Origin: Artemia franciscana
Lineage: Eukaryota; Arthropoda; Branchiopoda; Anostraca; Artemiidae
NCBI RefSeq assembly: GCF_032884065.1
Contig: NC_088872.1
Span: forward strand, 39,685,979-39,749,978
Direction: 5' to 3'
DNA: 64,000 bases
Part shown: one piece after another, positions 52,171 to 62,873 of the stretch
Layout: the number at the start of each line of letters is the position of its first letter
How positions within the stretch are numbered: the stretch's first letter is position 1
Position numbers and translations under genes: made by a program
Notes under the pieces: model-generated
What the model was told of the DNA's origin: nothing
The model's input: only the letters and a program-made list of their open reading frames with translations
The model's database searches: none

Positions 52171-53433
52171 ATGAAATATTCCAAGAAAATGTGTGCACAT
52201 GATAAAGCTATCGTCGCGTTGAATGCCGACCAGAAGAAATATTTGAGCTATGAAAAAGCATTAATGCGGCCTTATTGGAAATGTATGTGAGCATTGTTAT
52301 GACAGTGCAGTGTTAAATTCCTTGGGAATACTGAAAAAATCCAACATCGCTGATGGTGGATATGTGAGTTTAACATTTCTAGACATGATAGTGCTCAAAG
52401 AGAATGGAAGTCTAGAGCTTTTAGTTGATGACCAGAATCAACTTGCTAATGGTTCTAGTGACAAGTTTCCCGTTGATGGATCCTATCGCTATATTTTTCG
52501 TAGTAGCATTCAAAAGAAGAGAAGTAGAAAACAGGCATACCGCTGTAACAATGTCATAAGCCATATCTTCTTCCGGTGCCGAAACTGCGACCTATGTAAA
52601 AATAATGTCGTAATAGACAGTGAAACAAAAATTAAATTAGAAAGGGCACTAGCAGAAATTATAAGCAAGTTGATTAAAGATGAATTGACTAAAAACAAAC
52701 CCCATGCAAACGTTACTAGCACCATCATGGAAAAGATAAATATGAAGTTTTTCAAAAAAACGTGTGTTCGTGATAAACTTATCATAGCATTGAATGACTG
52801 CAGAGAGAAATATTTGAACTATGAGACAAGAATTAATGGGTATCTTATTTGAAATATATACTTACGTTTTCATGACAATGAGGGGCTAAATTCCTTTTAA
52901 TTGCCCAAGAATTTCTAACATCAAAATGGTGGATACGAGAGAGTAACGATTCCAAAGATGATAGTGCTCAAAGAGAATGTAAGTCTGAAACTTTTAATTG
53001 ATGACGAAGGCCAACTTCTTGCCACTGTTTCTGGTAACACATGACCCTTTGATAGATCCTATCACCATCTTTCTGGCATTACCATCCCAAAGAAGACAAC
53101 TCTACTACAGCACCAACATTACAATGCATAACGTATCTAGGTGCCAAAACTACAACCTATGTAAAACAAAATATCGTAAAAGACAATGAAATCGTAAGTA
53201 ATATGTAAAAGGCGTTGATATTCAACATTATTAAGAAATATAAAGATGACTTGATGAAAAAAGCACCGGCAAACCTTACTAGTACAACCAGAGGCTTACC
53301 AACAGATAGAGTCCTTGAACACAATAACATCAGCGATGAAATGTTTGTCAAGATTGCTAAGAATTGTGTATGCCTCCAAAATGGAATATGTGACATCTCA
53401 AGAGAAAATATAATTAAGCCTTTTATGAGATAG
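52171..53433 (+). pseudogene. Tandemly duplicated broken ORF, unknown family
   Basis: Two units of about 571-577 bases are aligned head to tail. Each begins with a similar peptide (MKYSKKMCAHDKAIVALN at 52171; MKFFKKTCVRDKLIIALN at 52742). Then come a short stretch with stops and a second shared block (DMIVLKENGSLELLVDD and KMIVLKENVSLKLLIDD). The longest open stretch (52310-52852, 180 codons) spans the junction and includes FFRCRNCDLCKNN, a Cys pair that could bind metal, and a Lys/Glu-rich helix. The second unit is interrupted, then resumes at 53215-53433 (KYKDDLMKKAPANLTSTT matching KLIKDELTKNKPHANVTSTI). I do not recognise the family. It is probably a decayed element-borne or satellite-embedded gene. 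Confidence 0.45.
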
Positions 53434-53707
53434 ATTCAAAGCACTCATTTCTTATGTTGATATTCCACGAAGCATTATTTCACTTAAAATATTTGTATTG
53501 CATTACTTTGTTATGTTCACGTTATTTTTAGGATACAATAAGAACTCCAACGTTTAGAATGTTTTATTCTAGGTCAGATAAGGAAGAAAAGGAAATTTCA
53601 AAGAAAAAGGTACTGCTACTTGGTTCATATGGCGTCTACTAGAGTCTGAGATAGGTTAGCAGGTTTTGTTCCTTTTTCAAAATCTATAGCATTTTTCAAA
53701 ATATATA

Positions 53708-53900
<193 letters not shown>

Positions 53901-53932
53901 AGGCCATGCATGTAACTTAATATATCCGGTTA

Positions 53933-53970
53933 TGTTGCCATCTATGACTATATTGGAATAGATGGCAACA
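53933..53970. repeat. Perfect 13-bp inverted repeat
   Basis: TGTTGCCATCTAT (53933-53945) and ATAGATGGCAACA (53958-53970) flank a 12-base loop, at the left edge of the foldback centre. Confidence 0.88.
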
Positions 53971-54077
53971 GTTGGGTTGTAATTCACACTCATGTGTCTC
54001 TGGCTTTGAAAAAAACTCCAAGAGGGGGCTAAATGTTGGCTGCAGGCACCAGGGGTTAGCTTCGATGGTCTTATATC

Positions 54078-54395
54078 TGCATATCATGATGAAGTAATTT
54101 CAAGTGATTTGTTTTGGCTCCGAGGGACCTTTGTGATCCAGCGAAAATATATTTTGAAGGTCAACGGCATGTGTCTTGATAAATCTTACGAGCTCCGGCT
54201 GTGAAAAAAAGAAAATTCCCCTTAATCCAATATTTATATGTCAAGATGACGTAATCTCGTGTGACTTTTTTCGGTTCCTGAGGGAGTCTTTATAATCCTG
54301 TAAAATCAGGTTTTGAAGGTCAACGACATGTAACATGACAGATCTTACGATTCACAGGCTTCAGTATTGAAAATAAGTTCGTTGTGTCAACTTTT
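54078..54395. repeat. Two tandem units of 159 bp
   Basis: 'ttttgaaggtcaacggcatg' (54152) and 'ttttgaaggtcaacgacatg' (54311) anchor two units with similar flanks ('catgatgaagtaatttc' and 'aagatgacgtaatctcg'), in the centre of the foldback. Confidence 0.75.
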
Positions 54396-54533
54396 TTTCA
54401 GAAGTTAATACAATGTTGGGTATAATTGACTCAGAATATATTGGATTAAAACATTCCTCATGTGTAGCATTTTTGAAGTAGCATTCCTGTTGTTTGATGC
54501 ACACTGTCATGAGGTTTAAAGCTAAAACTACAT

Positions 54534-54760
54534 TTGTGTGTGATTCTGTGTGTGTTTATGGGTGCGTGTGTGCATGTGTTTGTGTGCTTTTTTGTGTGTG
54601 TTTGCGTGTGTGTGTGTTTTTGTATTTGTGTGTGTGTATGTGAATGTGTGTATGTGTGTGTGTGCATATGTGTATTTGTGTATGTTTGTGGTGTGTATGT
54701 GTCTGTGTGTGTTTGTCTGTGTATCTGCGTGTGTGTGTATGTATTTGTGTGTGGATTTTG
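54534..54760. repeat. Imperfect (GT)n microsatellite
   Basis: GT dinucleotides interrupted by TTT, AT and GC steps. It is the inverted counterpart of the cleaner (AC)n at 53711-53900. The Cys-rich and His-rich frames are artefacts. Confidence 0.9.
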
Positions 54761-55199
54761 GAAGAAATCCAGCTCATCTCTCTCTAAATTTGGTAAAAAA
54801 AGAAAAAAAACTGCTAACCTATCTTAGACTCTAGTAGACTTCCCCTGAGTCAAGTAGTACCTATGTCTCTGAAAATTCTTTATATTGTGTCTCCGACATT
54901 TAAATAAAACATTATAAATGTTGGAGCAGTTAGTGAACCCTAAAAATAACAGGAACATAATAAAGTAATGCAATAAAAATACTTTTATTGAAATAATGGT
55001 ATGTGGAATATCATCATGAAAAATTATTGCTTTGAACCTGTCTTGTACAATACTTTATTGTGTTTTCTCTTGAGATGTTACCTATTACCTATTCCATTTT
55101 AGGGTCAAAGCTTTTAACAGCATCGCAAAAAAATTCATCATTGAGATTTTCACCAAGATTTTGTATGCGGCTGCCTCTGTGCTAATCTATGGTTGGGAA

Positions 55200-56975
55200 A
55201 TGACAACCATATTGCCAATTTTAGAACATTTTTGGACTTCTTTTGGCTAGAATTTTTGTTTTGCACATCAAAGTGGCTGAAAACACCGCTTTGCTGTGGG
55301 AAAGTCTTTTAGGCTGAAAAAAAAATTTCTATGTTAACCGTTTATTTTATAGGACTAGCTGCAACTTTTAAAACAAATGCGCTGCTTTACGGTATCACTG
55401 CCTCCAAAACTTGAGATTCAGTATGCGGATAGTTTTTCGAATCGATTTACTATGTCAGAATTTCCGCACAATAGATTTTTGGACTTCTTTTGGCTACAAT
55501 TGTTGTTTTGCACACCAAAATGGCTGAAAACACTACTTTGCTGTGGGACAGTCTTTTTGGATAAAATTAATGTCTATGTTAACCGTTATGTTATAGGACT
55601 ACCTACACCCTTAGAAAAGAAAGCAACACCTTACGCCATTACTGTCTCTGAAACTCGAGATTCAATGTGTGTATAGTTTTTCGACTCAACTGAATATCTC
55701 AGAATTTTCACACAATAGGTTTTCGAACTTCTTTTGGCTAGAATTGTTGTTTTGCACACCAAAATGGCTGAAAACACCACTTTGATGTAAGACAGTCTTT
55801 TTGGATAAAATAAATGTATATGTTAACCGTTATGTTATAGGACTACCTACACCTTTAGAAACAAATGTGCCACCGTATGCCATTGCTGTCTCTGAAACTC
55901 GAGACCCTATATGCATATAGTTTTTCGAATCAATTGACTACATCACCATTTTCAAACAATAATATCTTGACCTTTTTTGCTAGAATTGTTTTGTTTGCAC
56001 ACCAAAATGCCTGAAAACACCGTTTTACTGTGGGACAGTCTTTTCCACTAAAAGAAATGTCTAAGTTTACCGTTATTTTGTAGGACTACCTGCACCTTTA
56101 GAAACAAATGCCCCACCGTATATCATTACTGTCTCTGAGACTCGAGGCACAGTATGTGTATAGTTTTTCGATAGTTCTAAATCAATGGACTATCTCAGAA
56201 TGTTCACACAATAGCATTCTTGCCTTCTTTTGGCTAGAATTGTTGTTTTGCACTACAAAATGACTGAAAAAAAAAACACTTTGCCGTGGGACAGACTTTT
56301 TGGCTAAAATTAATGCCTATGTTAACCGTTATTTTGTAGGACTACTAACAGTTTTTTTTTAAATGAATGCGCTATCATACGGCATTACTCTCTCTGAAAC
56401 TCAAGGGTCAGTATGCGTATGGATTTTCAATAATTCTAATTAAATTGACTATCTCAGAATTTCAGAATTTTCTCACAATAGGATTCTCGCCTCCTTATGG
56501 CAACAATTTTTGATTTGCACCGAAAAATGGGTGAAACATTGCTTCGCATTGGGAAAGTCTTTTTGGATACAATAAATGTCTATGGTAACCATTATTTCTC
56601 AGGACTACCTGCACCTTTAGAAACGAATGCGCGACCGTACGGCTTTACTGGCTTTGAAACTCGAGGCTCAATATGCGCATAGTTTTGCGATAATTTTCAG
56701 TCAATTCACTATCTCAGAATTTCACAGAGTAGCTTTTTGGCATTTTTATTACTAGATTTGTTGTTTTGCGCAACGAAATGGCTGAAAACACTGCTTTGTT
56801 GTGGGACAGTCTTTTTGGCTAAAATAAATTTCTATGCTATCTGTTTACTTTGTATGACTACCTGCACCCTTAGAAACGAATGCCACACCGTACAGTTACT
56901 ACCTCTGCAACAGGAGGCTCAATATGCATATAGTTTTTCGAATCAATTGACCATCTCAGAATTTTCAAACAAGGC
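55200..56975 (+). repeat. Seven tandem units of about 245-265 bp
   Basis: Anchors 'ggacttcttttggctagaat' (55235, 55481, 55726, then about 55967, 56220, 56490, 56737) and 'ggactacctgcacctttaga' recur in register. Each unit includes 'caccaaaatggctgaaaaca', 'tgggacagtctttttgg' and 'ctctgaaactcgag'. Open frames in several units encode similar peptides (FLDKINVYVN, GLPAPLE), but most units have stops and length changes. I treat the array as a satellite rather than a gene. Confidence 0.82.
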
Positions 56976-56984
56976 TAGTGTAGG

Positions 56985-58270
56985 TCATTTTTTCTTCGTG
57001 AACCTTATTTTATGTTAATTTCCTCTTCGTAAAACTTCTTTTATTTTTATTTTATTTTTGTGAAAGTTGTTTTATGTTGATTTTTTCTGCGTGAAAGATG
57101 TTGCAAATTGATTTTTTTTTTCCTTTGTGAAACTTGTGCTTAGTTATATTTTTGTGTTCGTGAAAGTAGGCTTACGTTGATCTTTTGTTCATGAAACATG
57201 TTGTATATTGATTATTTCTTCCTGAAACCTGTTGCATGTTAATTTGTTTATCTTGAAACTTGCTGTACTTTTAGTTTTCTTCGTTAAACTTGTTGTACAT
57301 TGATTCTTTCGTGAAAATTTTTTTATCGTGATATTTTCCTTCGTGAAACATATTGTATGCTGCTTTTTTGTTCGTGAAACTTGTTGCTTGCTGATTTGTT
57401 TTTCGTAAAAAATAATGCATGTTGATTAATTCTTTCGTGAAACTTAATTTATCATGATATTTTCCTACGTGAAACTTGTTGAAACTACATGAAAATATGA
57501 CACATGTTGGTTTTGCTAAAAAATGTTGCATGCAATTATTTGTTCAAGAAACTAATGTATTTTGATTTATGTCTTCGAGAAACTTGTTATATTTGTATTT
57601 TTTCTCCATGAAATTTGTTGCACGTTGTGTTTGCTCTTCAAGAGACTTGTACATTGATTTGTCTCCTCATGAAACTGCTAGTATTCGTGGAACTTGCTCC
57701 GTGCTGTTTTTTATTCATAAAGCTTAATTTATCTTGATATAATTTATCTTGATATATTTTTCGTCGTGAAACTTATTATATGTTTATTTATTATTTCGTG
57801 AAACTTAATTTACCATTAAATTTTTTGTGAAACTTATTTTATGTTGGTTTTTCTTCGTGAACCATGATACATGCTGATTTTTGCTAGTCAAACTTGCTAT
57901 ATTTTTATTTCTTCTTCGTGATACTTGTTGTGTTGATTTTCCGTTCATGTAACTTGTACAATGATATTTCTCCTCGTGAAACCGGTTTCTTCGTGAAACT
58001 TGTTGCATCTTAATTTATTTTAAAACTTAATTCGTGAAACTTAATTTATCAGGATGTTTTATTTCGTCAAACTTGTTGCATGTTAGCTTTTTCTATGTGA
58101 AACGTGATACATACTGATTTTGTTCGTGAAACTTGTTGCATGTGGATTATTTCTTCAGGAAACTTAATTTATCTTTGATTTATCTCTTCGAGAATCTTGT
58201 AATATTTCTATTTCCTCTTCATGAAACTTGTTCCATGTTGACTTTTCTCATCATGAAACTTCTACACCTT
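56985..58270 (+). repeat. Degenerate array of about 32-bp units
   Basis: 'ttcgtgaaacttgttgcatg' followed by 'ttgattttttc' or variants recurs roughly every 28-37 bases, about 35-40 times. It starts right at the end of the 250-bp array and ends at 'caagctagtaggttaggtt'. Minus-strand frames give repeated KFHEEK-like peptides, as expected from the repeat. Confidence 0.8.
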
Positions 58271-58364
58271 TTTCATACAAGCTAGTAGGTTAGGTTAACC
58301 TAGCCTAAACTAACCGACATAACCTTAACACAGTTGGTAAGGTTAGGTTAGATGGCACACCAAT

Positions 58365-58480
58365 GCCGAAGGGTAGCGCATTTCTTTCTAAAGGTGCAGG
58401 TAGTCCTACAAAACAAATCGTTACATAGACATTTATTTTATCCAAAAAACTGTCACAGAGCAAACACGCATCCGTGATCT
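58365..58480 (-). repeat. Orphan inverted unit of the 250-bp array
   Basis: The minus strand reads 'ttttggataaaataaatgtc', 'taggactacctgcacc' and 'tttagaaagaaatgcgctac', a partial unit of the 55200-56975 array in opposite orientation. Confidence 0.75.
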
Positions 58481-58627
58481 TTCTTCTACCAAAATAATGC
58501 AAAATTATTTACTTCCGCCTATAGAAGTTTTGTAAAACGTGAACTAAAGTGCAAATAATACTTTACCGCTAATAACTTAACCTTTCTTTGTCACTTTGGA
58601 AAATTAATAGCCCTGTGATATACAGGT

Positions 58628-58800
58628 GTATCTAATAGAGCAAAAATACGTTGTGATGCTTGCACTCTCATGCGGAAAAATTTGGAAACATGTTTACTAT
58701 TTAATCGTTCTAGTATGCGGGAACAAAGGTTTCTCCTTGCTTGCAATAGGTTATCATGTAGAGAGTATTCCTCGAATAAAAATATTATGAATAGTTTGCT
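58628..58800 (-). repeat. Island-edge repeat, inverted copy
   Basis: Reverse complement of 50600-50770 with moderate divergence. The 61-codon plus-strand open frame here is likely an accident of the repeat. Confidence 0.7.
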
Positions 58801-58854
58801 GGTTCAGATGGTTAAGGCTCATGTCTGGTCATTGGGGAAATCTCTGACCTTATA

Positions 58855-59515
58855 ATTATTAACATTTTTAAAGAATAAATATGAGTATATGTCTACTATA
58901 CTGACAGTACACGTTCATTTGTATTTTTTCAGTAAAGTGTAAATTATGTTGTTGTCTTGAGAAGGCAAAGGGGTTGTGAGTCCTAAATTTCTGCTCGTTT
59001 TGTGTTCCATTCATTTATTGATGCTTATTTGTGGTAGTTTTACGCTTGGTAGATTATTTGATTCTATTTTTGCTCATTTTTGGTTTATTGGAGTTCTTTA
59101 CGTTCCCTTGAAAAACTTATTTTTGGAGAAAGTTTTTTTTTAACTAGTAGCTTTATTAAGTCGATAATTATTAACATTTTAAGGAATAGACATCAGCATA
59201 TGTATATTAAACTGACAATAAGTAATCAGTAATATTTTTCAGTAAAGTGCAAATTATGTTCTGGCCTTGGGAAGACACAGGGTCTCGAGCCCTATTCATT
59301 TTAATTTCTGCTCGCTTTAACTTTGATTCGGTTATTTATTGTAATTTCTGTTCATTTTGGGTTTCATTTATTTATCGATGCTGATTTTTGTTAATTTTAC
59401 GCTTGGTAGATTTTTTGATTTGATTTTTGCACATTTTTTGCTAAATAGAGCACTTTACTTTTCTTTGAAAAACTTATTTCATGGAAAAGTTATTTTTGAT
59501 TAGTTATTATGAAAA
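58855..59515 (+). repeat. Direct tandem duplication of about 310-345 bp
   Basis: 58855-59140 and 59168-59515 share 'ttattaacattttt', 'tttttcagtaaagtg(t/c)aaattatgtt', 'ttttacgcttggtagatt', and 'ttgaaaaacttattt' in the same order. Confidence 0.75.
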
Positions 59516-60009
59516 GCCCATTTTGGATTTTAATGTTTCAAAAACGTGTTAGTATTTCAAAATTTGTCAACGTTTCAATAATATGTTTAAAATAAAAATT
59601 AATTCCTTTTCATAGTTTCAAATGTTGGTTTTTGAATATATGGATGCGAAAAAAACGAATTTTTTCATAAATCAGTTCTCACTACTTCAGCCATGATGTT
59701 TTGTAAAAGTGTGATGAGTCTTGTGGTCTGGAATTTTTCTTAGGGATGGTATTTTGCAGCACACGATCAACACATTTAGCACCCTTGACCCATATTATAT
59801 ATTTGACTCATCAACAGTACCAGATACACTCAAACTTTGAACTTTGTCGCCTTTGGAATTTCGTGGAATACTTTGAACGGCTACGGGTTGTAGAAAAAGT
59901 ATTTCGGAAATCATGCTGAACATCAGATTAGGTTCTGTTCTACTCAAAGAAATACTGAAAACAGGGATGTAGCTCTAGAATTCTTATTTGGGGGGGAGGG
60001 CAAGAAATT
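59516..60009. other. No gene recognised
   Basis: AT-rich spacer between the repeat island and the LINE fragment. Confidence 0.35.
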
Positions 60010-60098
60010 TCCATATAGAATAGAATATGATTTATTGACTAAAATAGCCCACAAGCTAGCATAAGCACAGGGAACAAAAGAGTTTCTGTACCTGATGG

Positions 60099-60651
60099 TC
60101 AACATTTGGGGACATGAGTCAAGTTGGGTATTTGGAGCTCTAAAAGCATTAATTCTTGTATTAGGGAAGATTGGGGGATTATCTTTGAAGGGAGAAGAAG
60201 ACGTCGATGACAGTCAGAACTAAGGCACTTGTGACCAAAGTTCCTGGTAAGGATGTGGCGTCGTGATTCCAATGTAGTAAAATCAGGTCTATCCAAACCT
60301 TCATCGTAAGTAGTATAGGGTGTCCCCAGTATAATTTTTATTGCTCTTTTTTGAATGCTTTCAGTTTTAGAACATTGGTCAACCCAGGGTGCTAGACAGT
60401 GAAAGTATATAAAAGACAGGGTCTTATATAAGAAAAATAAATTATTTATGGTTCTGGATCGATATGGAGAACCGTTTGAGAAGCGAGAAAGATTTAAGGA
60501 GAAAACTACCAGATTTAAATAAGTGAGAAATGTGGGACTTGCATTTAAGGTCATTGTCCAACTGCACACCAAGCAGTTTAACCGTATTGAAATTTAATAT
60601 ACAAAGGTAATTAGTGATAGGGGGTATATTTCTTATAAAGGAGAATAGCAT
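60099..60651 (-). pseudogene. LINE RT C-terminal region, two frames
   Basis: The thumb and C-terminal part is split between 60651-60442 (LGVQLDNDLKCKSHISHLFK) and 60572-60099 (RSRTINNLFFLYKTL, then KTESIQKRAIKIILG, then DFTTLESRRHILTRNF). The last block is a hallmark of jockey/CR1-like ORF2 C-termini. At least one more indel separates the two frames. Confidence 0.75.
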
Positions 60652-61277
60652 TAAATTGCTTTTGGGGTGCTTAGGTTGAGTTTAACATTGTCAAGATCAT
60701 TCTTTAAGTTGTTAATGACTGAGACAAGTTTAACGTCCGAAGTATTAGAATTTTGAAAAAGGTTAAGTAATGTCAAATCATCCGCAAATTTACAAGCGTT
60801 GTCAAAACTTTGTAAAATACTGTTAAAAACAATTAAAAATGCTAAAGGACCTAATTTAGTTCCTTGAGGTGCTCTACAGGAAATAGAAGTAGAACCTGAT
60901 GAATCTCCGTTAGGGAGGACTACACGATGCTCAAAACCAGACACAAAAGTAGCTACCATACGTAAAACAAAACCTTTGGCATCTAAAGCTCTTGCATTAT
61001 CAATAACTGTCTGATGATCCAACTCGTCAAAGGCTTTGTTAATATCAGCAAATACAGCTTCAACGTAGGAATTATTTAACTCAAGATGTTTGAAAGCAGT
61101 GTCAAGTATATATATTAAGCGATGCGTGGTGCTATGATTCGACCTAAAGCCAAAATTATTTTGATTGATTTTACCTTGAATATCGTCAAAGAGGAAATTG
61201 TAAATACAATTTTCAAAAATTTTAGAGAAAATAGAGGTTTTTGATATTGGTCTTAAGTTAGAGATTTTTGGGGACAT
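60651..61277 (-). pseudogene. LINE reverse transcriptase core with FADD
   Basis: The 208-codon open stretch has LRPISKTSIFSKIFENCIYN, NNFGFRSNHSTTHRL, FADINKAFDELDH (motif A), RAPQGTKLGPLAFLI (motif B) and CKFADDLTLL (motif C). The polymerase aspartates are therefore present. It ends by frameshift in an A-run near 60655; the next frame (60651-60442) continues with the usual NTVKLLGVQLDNDLKCKSHI block. Motif order and spacing are those of non-LTR RTs. Confidence 0.83.
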
Positions 61278-62069
61278 ATTTTTCAGTATAGGTGATATAA
61301 TAGCTCATTTAAAACACACTGGAAAAATACGACCTACAAAACATTGGTTAAAAATTGCTGTTAGAGGTACACTTAAATACTGGGCACATTTCACAATCAA
61401 TTTGGTAGGGATATCACCTTGGTATACTGACTTATATGTGTCAAGATTTTCGAGTTGGTCTAATTAAGCTAGTCAAGTTTCCCGTTAAGCTAGGTCTGAT
61501 GTATTTCAATCACAGGAATGTCACTCACTGCACTGTTGGCCGGCACATTTTTGGAGTGGCGGGTGAATTTTACAAATTGAAGCGAAATAATCATTTATAA
61601 TATCCACACTCAGTGGGTCACCGTTATTATTCAGTAAGAAATACTTTGAAGAGACCTTTCTTATAAGATCTTGGATACTTTTGTGAAATATCCTAGCCTA
61701 TTGAGCACGTGAGAACCAGGCTCCTTTCTTGCTTTGCAGATTTCACTAACAACAATCTTTCGAAGTTTCTGAGATTCTTGGAAAAATCCTTCCTTAAAGA
61801 GTTTATCGAGTTCACTTATTCGGCACACAATTTTTTTTATTTATCCATGGTTTACAATCGGATTTGCGATTAACTTTTTTTCACTGGAAAGGTGTCACAG
61901 CATAACTGGAAAAGTTCTGCTGAAAACTTAGAAGCCATTTCATCACCGTTGGTAAGACAAAAGATATTGGCCCAAGACTTGGAGGTATTATTACTTTGAA
62001 ATGGGCGATCTTCTCGCCAGGAACGGGTCTATATGAATAATTGATCAACATCTGGAGAGTCAAGGGGCA

Positions 62070-62362
62070 TGGGCTATATAACAGCTTTTTCTCTCAAAAT
62101 TATTAGGGGAAATAGCGCCCCACCCCCAACGAAACCTAGCTTTTTTTAGGATTTATAAAGATCACAAACAATAAAATAGACCTGTTTATGATTAGCCTAT
62201 AAGAATTTCGTTGATTGTTGTTTTCATATAAATTATCTTTATAGTTAGCGCTGGTTCTATTCTCCTTCATTAGTATCAGGCGTTCATCATTTTCATGATA
62301 AAATACGCCATTGCAAATAAGAATCAATTTCTAAATAGAAATAATAGTGCAACTCGACAAAA
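62070..62362 (+). other. 5' flank of the RD-rich gene
   Basis: Between the end of the LINE remnant and the ATG lie about 290 bases of AT-rich DNA. They must hold the 5' UTR and probably the promoter of the plus-strand gene. I see no clear TATA box or initiator that I would defend. Confidence 0.3.
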
Positions 62363-62873
62363 ATGTCTATGACAGGGGCAAATAGAACCCCAATTGGAAT
62401 GCCGGTTCCAAAACCGGTCGTGAATACTGGTGGTATGTCTCTTTTAAAGCCTAGCTATCTGAAGAGTGGGACTGAACAAAGTCAGCCTGCACCTGCAAGT
62501 CAAGTTGTAAATCAATTTCATCAACCTGATTATTCCCAGTTCGCTGAAGCGCAAAATTACACAGAAGAGCAAGCATATGGAGATATACCATCCAGCTTTA
62601 ACAAACCACCAAGCATTGATAAACCACCAAAAAATGAAAAGAGTGCAGATAAAGACTATAGAAGACATGATGATAGAGATAGAGGAAGAAGAGATAGGTA
62701 TGATGATAGAGACAGAGGAGATAGAAGAAATAGAGACAGACATGATAATAGAGATAGAGATAGAGAAAGACATGATCATAGAGATAGAGACTACAGAGAC
62801 AGGTCTTATGATCGGGATGATTACAGGTCTTCTAGATCAAGCAACTCAAGCTCTAGAAAAAGAGACACTTCAA
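62363..62873 (+). CDS. First coding exon, RD/RS-rich nuclear protein
   Basis: The ATG at 62363 has a favourable context (caaaaATG), and 170 codons follow. Residues 1 to about 90 are Pro/Ser/Gln-rich (MSMTGANRTPIGMPVPKPVV at the start). From about residue 95 to 150 the chain is a low-complexity run of Asp-Arg and His-Asp-Arg dipeptides, ending in a Ser/Arg segment (YRSSRSSNSSSRKRDTSS). Such RD/RS domains are typical of splicing and mRNA-processing proteins, where they mediate protein and RNA contacts in the nucleus. No RRM or helicase domain is visible, so the gene cannot be named. A perfect donor, CAA|GTAAGT, starts the intron at 62874 and leaves one base of a split codon. Reading past it gives a hydrophobic tail that is probably intronic. 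Later exons lie beyond the window. Confidence 0.72.

Larger units (their letters stand above)
60010..62070 (-). mobile_element. Dead LINE fragment, second lineage
   Basis: On the minus strand, remnants run from a linker (around 61880-61650; includes SKSWANIFCLTNGDEMASKF and, after stops, CKPWINK) through the RT to a 3' UTR. The 3' UTR ends near AATAAATCATATTCTATTCT at about 60035-60015, with a short pentamer-like tail. Upstream of 61277 the frame is riddled with stops. Its motif B (APQGTKLGPLAFL) differs from the 15.4-19.6 kb element, so it belongs to a different lineage. The 5' half (ORF1, endonuclease) is absent, so this is a 5'-truncated insertion. It lies about 300 bases upstream of the plus-strand RD-rich gene. 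Confidence 0.8.

Noticed and set aside
54458..54834. Cys-rich and Thr/His-rich open frames on both strands
   Set aside because: They follow from the imperfect (GT)n tract; neither strand shows non-repeat coding.
56985..58270. CRISPR-like periodic array
   Set aside because: Repeats are degenerate, there are no distinct spacers of constant length, and the context is an animal genome. It is a minisatellite.
58280..58360. TTAGG telomere-like repeats
   Set aside because: Only two or three TTAGG words are present (also near 43205), too few to be a telomeric tract.
58796..58860. tRNA-like A box (tggttcagatggttaaggc)
   Set aside because: No B box or cloverleaf follows at the right distance, so neither a tRNA nor a tRNA-derived SINE can be supported.
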